From NCBI GenBank assembly GCA_964451605.1, contig CAYVJA010000097.1:1-7176 (forward strand): a stretch of DNA of 7,176 nucleotides. The letters run 5' to 3'. The DNA is from JAQVSH01 sp964451605. Its GTDB lineage: Bacteria > Bacteroidota > Bacteroidia > Bacteroidales > UBA4181. The notes under the pieces were generated by a model. That model was not told the origin of the DNA. It did no database searches and saw nothing but the letters and a program-made list of their open reading frames with translations. Both the position numbers and the translations under genes were made by a program. Position 1 is the stretch's first letter; each line of letters starts with the position of its first letter. This document shows positions 1 through 5,243 of this stretch, in pieces.

Positions 1-504
1 GTTTCGGGCAACTGTTTTCTCTATTGGGGGAACGGCTATCTTGCCGCTGTACAGCTCAACGCCGACAGAATTTCGTTTAACCCGAAAAAAGTGAAGATTC
101 TTACCCCCGACCGCACCTTCCGCGAAGGGACCGAAGTCTTCTACCGCAACGGCACCTACTACTTCCTCTGGTCAGAAAACGACACCCGCAGTCCCGAATA
201 CCGCGTAAGGTATGCCACCGCCACCTCCCCCATGGGTCCGCTCACCATTCCCGAGAACAACCTGATCCTCTCGAAGAATGCCGAACTGGGCATCTATGGC
301 ACCGGCCACAACTGCGTATTACAGATCCCGGGCAAAGATGAGTGGTACATCATCTACCATCGCTTTACCCGCCCCAAAGGCATCACCATGGGCGACAGCG
401 CCGGTTACAACCGCGAAGTCTGCATCGACAAACTCACCTTTGCCCCCGACGGCTCCATCCAACCGGTGATACCTACGGTAGGGGGAATAACGCCGGTTCA
501 ATAA
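1..504 (+). CDS. Glycoside hydrolase family 43 enzyme, C-terminal part (5' end outside window)
   Basis: The frame is open from base 1 and gives 167 residues ending at TAA 502-504. The N-terminal part of the five-bladed propeller, including the expected catalytic-base Asp, lies outside the window. Visible GH43 features are a blade starting FREGTEVFYRNGTYYFLWS, in which Glu42 sits in the EGP/EGT-like position of the family's general acid. This is followed by YRVRYATATSPMGP and then YGTGHNCVLQIPGKDEWY, whose His103 matches the conserved GH43 'GHN/S' site. The end, NREVCIDKLTFAPDGSIQPV, is typical of the last blade. The family cleaves arabinan, arabinoxylan or xylan side chains; the exact substrate cannot be told from this fragment. 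The GTG at 91 is an internal codon, not the start. The gene converges on the response-regulator gene across a repeat element. Family assignment is firm; specificity is not. Confidence 0.88.
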   Translation, partial: VSGNCFLYWGNGYLAAVQLNADRISFNPKKVKILTPDRTFREGTEVFYRNGTYYFLWSENDTRSPEYRVRYATATSPMGPLTIPENNLILSKNAELGIYGTGHNCVLQIPGKDEWYIIYHRFTRPKGITMGDSAGYNREVCIDKLTFAPDGSIQPVIPTVGGITPVQ

Positions 505-527
505 TGGTGAATTAGTGCTCTAGTGCT

Positions 528-549
528 TCAAAGTGCAAATGCACTTTGA
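528..549. terminator. Small perfect hairpin downstream of GH43 gene, possible terminator
   Basis: TCAAAGTGC, loop AAAT, GCACTTTGA: a nine-base-pair perfect stem with a four-base loop, starting 24 bases after the GH43 stop. It lies inside the left half of the octamer element and interrupts its octamer phase. No run of Ts follows the stem on either strand, so it is not a classic intrinsic terminator. A stabilising 3' hairpin or a by-product of the repeat is equally possible. Confidence 0.35.
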
Positions 550-590
550 GTGCTCTAGTGCTGCGCTTCGCGCAATGAAACAGTATAACA

Positions 591-600
591 NNNNNNNNNN
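591..600. other. Assembly gap (10 N) in the spacer of the inverted repeat
   Basis: Ten consecutive Ns fall between the two 25-base inverted arms. A fixed run of ten suggests a placeholder, so the real spacer length and content are unknown. Perfect inverted repeats commonly break short-read assemblies, which would explain the position. Confidence 0.95.
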
Positions 601-642
601 CTTCAAAATGATAAGATTGTCGACTAATTCGCGCGAAGCGCA

Positions 643-680
643 GCACTAGAGCACTAGAGCATTAGAACACTAGAGCACTA
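643..680. repeat. Tandem 8-bp repeat, about 4.75 copies of GCACTAGA
   Basis: The units are 643-650 and 651-658 (both GCACTAGA), 659-666 (GCATTAGA), 667-674 (ACACTAGA) and partial 675-680 (GCACTA). The last partial unit contains the TAG stop of the response-regulator gene, read on the minus strand. Because the period is 8 and each unit carries TAG or TAA on both strands, the tract places stops in all three frames of each strand. Confidence 0.9.
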
Positions 681-1853
681 TCCATTATATTTCATCGTCA
701 GCAGCGTAATGTCGTCCGATTGTTCATAGCCCTCTGTGAAGGCTTCAACGTCGTGCAGTACGAGGTTGGCAAGTTCTTCGACCGAAAGGCCTTGTGCTTT
801 GGAAAGAAGGGTTTGCAGGCGGGTTTCGCCGTACATTTCGTTGTGGGCGTTGAAGGCTTCGGTGATGCCGTCGGTGAAGAGGAGAAGGGTGTCGCGGGGG
901 TTCAGTTGTACGGTACGGGTTTCGAAGGGAGCGCCGTCGAAGCAACCCAGGAACATATTCCCGGCAGAGGGCAGCACCTCTACGGAGCCTCCGTCTCTTA
1001 GGAGACAGGGAGGGTTGTGCCCTCCGTTGGCATACTGCAGCACCCCGCTCTTTGTGTTCAGGATGGCGTAGAAAACCGTAACAAACATGGAGTTAACACT
1101 CTCGTTGCAGAGCAGATTGTTTACCAGCCGCAGACATTCACCGGCTGCAGAGCCTTTCAGTCCGGTGGCCCGGATCAGGGTTCGGCTCACTGCCATAAAG
1201 ATGGCGGCAGGAATCCCTTTTCCGGATACGTCGCCAATCACCACTCCCAGGTTGTCGTTGTCTATCAGAAAGAAGTCGAAGAAGTCGCCTCCCACCTCTT
1301 TGGCGGCTGTCATGGAGCCGTAGAGTCCGAATTCGGTGCGATGCGGGAAGGGAGGAAACACTTTGGGCAAAATACCAAGCTGAATTTCCCGCGCCACATT
1401 CAGATCATGTTTCAGAGAAAGCAGCTGGTCATGCTCCTTCATGGCCTTTCGCTGCATGGCTATCTCATCGAGTGTCTTGTTTATGGTGATCTCGAGATCT
1501 TCAAAGTTGATGGGTTTGGTCAGGAAGTCGAAGGCACCCCGGTTCATGGCGGTCCGGATATTATCCATATCGCCGTAGGCCGATACCACAACGGTGCGGA
1601 GCGAGGGATTTTTCAGCTCCTTTAACTTCAGGAGCAGGGTGAGCCCATCCATCTCGGGCATGTTGATATCGGAGAGAACCACCCCGATTTGCGGGAACTC
1701 TATTAGTTTGGAAAGCGCTTCCAATCCATTATGAGCAAAGACAAAGTCGTATACCTCATCGCGGATCTGCCGGCGGAATTTTTGTCGGATAAGGGGTTCC
1801 AGATCGACCTCATCGTCGACCACTAAAATTTTCACTTTTTGTTCGGTACTCAT
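678..1853 (-). CDS. Response regulator with SpoIIE/RsbU-type PP2C serine phosphatase output
   Basis: The protein has 391 residues. Residues 6-125 form a receiver domain: acidic pair D13/D14, phospho-acceptor D62 in LSDINMPEMDG, switch residue S91 and conserved K113 in LTKP. A helical linker (about 126-160) leads to a PP2C-like phosphatase: AREIQLGILP (154-163), KEVGGDFFDFF with metal ligand D190, GDVSGKGIPAA with D208, FTDGITEA with D328, and the terminal SDDITLL with D380/D381. All the metal-binding acidic residues expected of an active enzyme appear present. By family knowledge, phosphorylation of the receiver should control dephosphorylation of a phosphoserine/threonine STAS-type anti-sigma antagonist in the cytoplasm. 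No such partner is in this window. The start ATG (1851-1853) overlaps the stop of the upstream kinase gene as ATGA, so the two are almost certainly co-translated and form a cognate pair. The stop TAG comes from the octamer repeat. Confidence 0.93.
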   Translation of the reverse strand: MSTEQKVKILVVDDEVDLEPLIRQKFRRQIRDEVYDFVFAHNGLEALSKLIEFPQIGVVLSDINMPEMDGLTLLLKLKELKNPSLRTVVVSAYGDMDNIRTAMNRGAFDFLTKPINFEDLEITINKTLDEIAMQRKAMKEHDQLLSLKHDLNVAREIQLGILPKVFPPFPHRTEFGLYGSMTAAKEVGGDFFDFFLIDNDNLGVVIGDVSGKGIPAAIFMAVSRTLIRATGLKGSAAGECLRLVNNLLCNESVNSMFVTVFYAILNTKSGVLQYANGGHNPPCLLRDGGSVEVLPSAGNMFLGCFDGAPFETRTVQLNPRDTLLLFTDGITEAFNAHNEMYGETRLQTLLSKAQGLSVEELANLVLHDVEAFTEGYEQSDDITLLTMKYNG

Positions 1854-3958
1854 ACGTTATTCGCTGATTTAGGAAGGACTACACAAAATTCGGCATACTC
1901 GCCAACCACAGAGTCTACCGTAATCCGGCCATGATGGGTAGTGGTCACAATGTCGTATGTGAGCGACAGCCCCAGCCCGGTACCCTTACCGGCCGGTTTG
2001 GTGGTAAAGAAGGGATTGAATATCTTGTCGGTAATCTCGGCCGGAATTCCTTTCCCGTTATCGCGGATGCGGAACTCCACCTCTTGACCCAGGTTGCGCG
2101 TGGTGATGGTAAGAATAGGAAAATAGCCGTCCTTCTGCTCTATCTTCTTCTCGTGGGTAGAGTAGCAGGCGTTATTGATCAGATTCAGAAAGACACGGCT
2201 CAGATCCTGCGGCACCACCGGAACAAGGCCGATGGTCTCGTCGTACGATGCCTCAATCTTTATGTTAAAGTTGCTATCCTGAGCCCGCATACCGTGATAT
2301 CCCAGATTCACATACTCGGCCAGCAAGGCATTCACATCGGTAGGCTGCATATCGCCCGCCTTGCCGCGCGAGTGTAGGAGCATTCCCTTGACAATACTGT
2401 CGGCACGTTTTCCGTGTTCGTTGATTTTACGGGCATTCGAAGCAATATCGGAGAGGATGGAAGCATAATAGTCGCGATCCTTTTCCGAAAGCGATGCGGT
2501 AAGTTTCTCCATCTCTTCCGACAGCTCGTCGGTGAGCTCGATGGTAAGCTCGGAGAAGTTGTTCACAAAGTTGAGGGGATTCTTTATCTCGTGAGCAATT
2601 CCGGCGGTGAGCTGACCCAGTGAGGCCAGTTTTTCCGACTGAACCAATTGTGCCTGTGCCGCAACCAATTCGTTGTTCTTTTTGCGCAGTTCTGCAGTTC
2701 GTTCATCGACCTTCTCCTCCAAAGTGCGATTGTACTCTTCAAGTTTTTGGTTCGATTGCTGCAGTTTTTCGGAGGCCTCTTTTAATTCGTCGATTGTGGT
2801 GGCCAGGGCACTCTGCATGGAGATAAAGGCACCGTTGAGCCGCCCGATTTCATCGCGCGAAGCCGTTGAAGGCAGCTGAACCGAAAAATCGCCCTGTGCA
2901 AACTGGTCGGCAGCTACAGTAAGCGCTCTCAGCGGACTGGTGATAGAACGGGCTATCAAAACAATCACCAAAAGAAGTATACACAAACCAAAGAGGCAAA
3001 TTATCACCAGATTGCGCACCAGTTTGTGCATATCGGCCATGAACTCATCTACCGGAAAAACAATTCCTACCGACCAGTTGCTGACGGGAATGGGGGCATA
3101 GGCCAGCCAGCTTAATTTTCCGGAATTCACATTGCGATACTCAAATTCGGCAAAACTCTGCTTGCCGGCAATCATGTTGTTACCCACTTCACGCAGGAGG
3201 GGCGATTTCTGCCGATCTGCAATAGAGAAGATGGTTTCGTTCATAATCAGCTCTTTGTTGGGATGGGTAACCAGGGTCCCCTTCGAAGAGATGATATATC
3301 CGTAACCTGATTCGCAAATTTTCACCGAATCCATAAACTCCTGCAACCAATCGAGCGAAATATCGGCAGTGAGGATGGCAGTAAATTCCCTCTTCCCCTC
3401 CCTTTCACGATATACAGGTACCGAGAAGGTGGTCATCACCACATCGCCTACCCCCTCATCGAAGTAGGGTTCACTCCACCTGGCCTTGTCCTGCTCCTTT
3501 GGCAGTTTGTACCACTCCATGGTGAAATAGTCGTATTGCTCCTCTCCGATATATTTAAAGCGGATGGAATCGCCATCGTGGTAAAAGTAGGGCGAATAGA
3601 AGCGTTCGCCCGGTTTAAAGGCATAGGGTTCGAATGCAAGGGCCGCGCCGTAAATTTCAGGGTTATTGGCCACCTCCTGCCTGAGCATATGCAGCAGCTC
3701 CTCTTCGGTGAAATCGGAAGCCTCAATCAGTTTGGCAAAGTTCAGAGGAACCCGCTGTACGGTACTTAAGACCTTCTCCACACGCAGAACGGTTGCCGCC
3801 GTAAGGTCTCTGGCATTGGTAACCAGATTCTTATGTACAGTTTTTCGCGAAATGGTGTAATTATAGACAAAGGCCAGAAAAAAAATCAGGGCAATGCCCG
3901 AAAAGATGTAGAGAATCAGTTTAAAGGCCAATCCTCTTCTGTTTGCACGTTGATTCAT
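1850..3958 (-). CDS. Membrane sensor histidine kinase with periplasmic dCache domain
   Basis: The protein has 702 residues from the preferred start at 3956-3958. Topology: short basic N-terminus, transmembrane helix about 14-34, large extracytoplasmic region about 35-312, second transmembrane helix about 315-337, HAMP (338-390), coiled coil (388-440), then kinase core. The extracytoplasmic part shows the double-Cache signature ARWSEPYFDEGVGDVVMTTF (159-178) and YIISSKGTLVTHPNK (221-235), a fold that usually binds small organic ligands. The core has the H box GIAHEIKNPLNF with phospho-accepting H456, N box LNLINNA (591-597), G1 DNGKGIP (633-639), F box FNPFFTTKP and G2 GKGTGLGLS (658-666). It therefore looks catalytically complete. 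It should autophosphorylate and pass phosphate to D62 of the regulator encoded immediately downstream with a 4-base overlap. An in-frame ATG at 4031-4033 would add 25 residues. I prefer the later start because it directly precedes a normal basic-then-hydrophobic signal anchor. Ligand unknown. Confidence 0.93.
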   Translation of the reverse strand: MNQRANRRGLAFKLILYIFSGIALIFFLAFVYNYTISRKTVHKNLVTNARDLTAATVLRVEKVLSTVQRVPLNFAKLIEASDFTEEELLHMLRQEVANNPEIYGAALAFEPYAFKPGERFYSPYFYHDGDSIRFKYIGEEQYDYFTMEWYKLPKEQDKARWSEPYFDEGVGDVVMTTFSVPVYREREGKREFTAILTADISLDWLQEFMDSVKICESGYGYIISSKGTLVTHPNKELIMNETIFSIADRQKSPLLREVGNNMIAGKQSFAEFEYRNVNSGKLSWLAYAPIPVSNWSVGIVFPVDEFMADMHKLVRNLVIICLFGLCILLLVIVLIARSITSPLRALTVAADQFAQGDFSVQLPSTASRDEIGRLNGAFISMQSALATTIDELKEASEKLQQSNQKLEEYNRTLEEKVDERTAELRKKNNELVAAQAQLVQSEKLASLGQLTAGIAHEIKNPLNFVNNFSELTIELTDELSEEMEKLTASLSEKDRDYYASILSDIASNARKINEHGKRADSIVKGMLLHSRGKAGDMQPTDVNALLAEYVNLGYHGMRAQDSNFNIKIEASYDETIGLVPVVPQDLSRVFLNLINNACYSTHEKKIEQKDGYFPILTITTRNLGQEVEFRIRDNGKGIPAEITDKIFNPFFTTKPAGKGTGLGLSLTYDIVTTTHHGRITVDSVVGEYAEFCVVLPKSANNV

Positions 3959-4046
3959 ATTTGTATGTATTGTGCAGGGTGCGGTTTCGTCCCGCAAACG
4001 GGTTACCAAAAAGTAAATGTAGCAAAAAAGCATTTGTCTACTGTAA

Positions 4047-4061
4047 AACCCCGACAGGGTT
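4047..4061. repeat. Short inverted repeat in the divergent intergenic region
   Basis: AACCC, loop CGACA, GGGTT: a five-base-pair stem. A second small one, CCCG-TTTG-CGGG when read on the minus strand, lies at 3991-4002. Both sit in the 258-base region 3959-4216 between the divergent kinase and TerC genes, upstream of the kinase start. They could be operator-like or chance. I see no convincing TAnnTTTG promoter for the kinase gene; the nearest approximate match on the minus strand is TACATTTA. Confidence 0.25.
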
Positions 4062-4120
4062 CGAAAAATAAACTATGCGTAAAACCTTGAGAAGAGCTGA
4101 TAAATAAAGTTCTAAAGTGT

Positions 4121-4149
4121 TTTGGATGTGGAAATAAGTTATAATTTTG
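4121..4149 (+). promoter_or_regulatory. Bacteroidota-type promoter for the TerC gene
   Basis: TTTG at 4121-4124 is followed, after 17 bases, by TAATTTTG at 4142-4149. This matches the Bacteroidota primary-sigma consensus TAnnTTTG at -7 exactly, with an acceptable TTG/TTTG element near -33. Transcription would begin around 4155-4158, leaving a leader of about 60 bases before the ATG at 4217. The leader is U-rich with no obvious riboswitch fold. Confidence 0.65.
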
Positions 4150-4216
4150 GTCTTTTTTAAGCCAGAAGAGACCTGTTTTGGCTCCTTGTTGTTGCTCATC
4201 AAACTTATTTTTCAAA

Positions 4217-5233
4217 ATGAATACAGAAACCATTTTTTGGGTAGCATTTGTTGCCATTTTCTTTATCGGCTTTGCAGTCGATATGATTGCCTCAAAACGG
4301 AGACACAAACAGGAGAGTGTGGGTGTGGCACTGAAGTGGACAGCCATTTGGGTCAGCATTGCGTTTTCGTTTGGGTTTGCTATCTACTTTTTCTACCCTC
4401 AGAATCCCGAAACACAGGTGGTTACAAGAACCATGATGGGTCTGAAGTTCTTCTCTGCCTATCTCACCGAATATATGCTCTCTATCGATAATCTGTTTGT
4501 CTTTATCATGATCTTCACCATGATGAAGGTACGGGCCGATGTGCAACCTGTTCTGTTAAAGCTGGGTATCCTGCTCTCCATAGTGTTGCGCTGTCTCTTT
4601 ATTCTGGTGGGCATGGGGCTGATAGACCGTTTTGAGTGGCTCATCTATCTCTTTGGTGCCTTCCTGATTTTGATGACGGTAAAGATGATTAAGAGCGGCG
4701 ACGAGGACGAAACCATCGATCCCGACAAGAATGTGCTGATTCGCACAGCCAAACGCTTCTTCCAGGTTGATGTAGACAATCATGAGGCTGTCTTTGTTAC
4801 CAGGATGAACGGCAAGAGAGCACTTACCCCCTTCGCCCTCACCTTCTTGCTGATTGGTTCAACCGATGTGATGTTTGCCATCGATTCGGTACCTGCCGTT
4901 ATCGGAGTAATTCAGGAGGGCAATCAGACCTTGTCGCTGAACGAACGCGATTTTCTGGCCATCTCTTCGAATGTCTTTGCCTGTATGGGTCTTGTATCGC
5001 TCTTCTTTGCGCTGGAGGGGATTATTAAGCTCTTCCGCTTCCTGAAAACCGGGATCTGCTTTATTCTCTTCTTTGTAGGTGCCAAGATGATGCTCTGCGG
5101 AATCACTGTAGTTGAGGAGTTTTTCGCGCACCACTCCTGGGTTTCGTTCGCGGTAATTCTGGCCACCCTCTTTTTGTCGATTCTCTTCTCTATGATTGCC
5201 TCCTATCTGGAGGAAAAAAAGCAGAACGTTTAA
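4217..5233 (+). CDS. TerC/Alx-family integral membrane protein (probable Mn2+ export or metal handling)
   Basis: The protein has 338 residues, normal for the Alx/YkoY-like TerC branch. It is almost wholly hydrophobic, with about eight or nine predicted membrane segments: 6-23, 41-60, 73-103, 113-135, 139-157, 203-230, 246-270, 277-297 and 307-330. The two signature membrane motifs of the family are present: EYMLSIDNLFVF (85-96, E85 and D91) and the symmetric STDVMFAIDSVPAVI (215-229, D217 and D223). A charged cytoplasmic loop separates the halves (about 158-200). Related proteins (E. coli Alx, Bacillus YceF/YkoY) are linked to manganese export, alkaline stress or metal loading of secreted enzymes; tellurite resistance is a historical name and should not be assumed. 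A TTG 39 bases upstream is in frame, but the ATG gives the standard N-terminus and sits well after the predicted promoter. The stop is 10 bases before the next gene, suggesting shared transcription. Confidence 0.92.
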   Translation: MNTETIFWVAFVAIFFIGFAVDMIASKRRHKQESVGVALKWTAIWVSIAFSFGFAIYFFYPQNPETQVVTRTMMGLKFFSAYLTEYMLSIDNLFVFIMIFTMMKVRADVQPVLLKLGILLSIVLRCLFILVGMGLIDRFEWLIYLFGAFLILMTVKMIKSGDEDETIDPDKNVLIRTAKRFFQVDVDNHEAVFVTRMNGKRALTPFALTFLLIGSTDVMFAIDSVPAVIGVIQEGNQTLSLNERDFLAISSNVFACMGLVSLFFALEGIIKLFRFLKTGICFILFFVGAKMMLCGITVVEEFFAHHSWVSFAVILATLFLSILFSMIASYLEEKKQNV

Positions 5234-5243
5234 CAGACAACAT

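Larger units (their letters stand above)
513..680. repeat. Nested inverted-repeat element made of TCTAGTGC/GCACTAGA octamers
   Basis: This lies between two convergent genes. The inner arms 549-573 and 631-655 are perfect 25-base reverse complements. Each inner arm consists of octamer sequence plus a GC-rich core (GCGCTTCGCGC, or GCGCGAAGCGC on the right). The outer arms 513-525 and 668-680 are perfect 13-base reverse complements. The left side also contains a small hairpin (528-549), and the right side is a tandem octamer tract (643-680). A ten-N gap lies in the central spacer. Five CTAG tetramers fall here and I saw none elsewhere in the window. No transposase, target-site duplication or other coding content is visible. 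It could be an intergenic repeat family (REP/MITE-like), a bidirectional terminator, or both; this is inference. Confidence 0.8.

Noticed and set aside
91..504. GTG at 91 as the start of a short separate gene
   Set aside because: The frame is open to base 1 and the upstream residues (LYWGNGYLAAVQLNADRISF) continue the GH43 fold, so the gene simply begins outside the window.
513..680. CRISPR array
   Set aside because: Units are only 8 bases, directly abutting with no unique spacers, and no cas genes are present.
1017..1625. Plus-strand open frame of 202 codons opposite the response regulator
   Set aside because: It is an antisense shadow of a gene with clear receiver and phosphatase motifs, and has no recognisable domain of its own.
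4150..4216. Possible yybP-ykoY manganese riboswitch in the TerC leader
   Set aside because: The leader after the predicted promoter is only about 60 bases and lacks the conserved paired internal loops of that riboswitch; I see no matching helices.
4003..4359. Minus-strand open frame of 118 codons across the divergent intergenic region
   Set aside because: It overlaps the start of TerC and its promoter antisense, overlaps the kinase leader, and has no family resemblance.
5209..5213. GGAGG as a Shine-Dalgarno for the lyase
   Set aside because: It lies 30 bases before the ATG, inside the TerC C-terminal Leu-Glu-Glu codons, and the phylum rarely relies on such sites.
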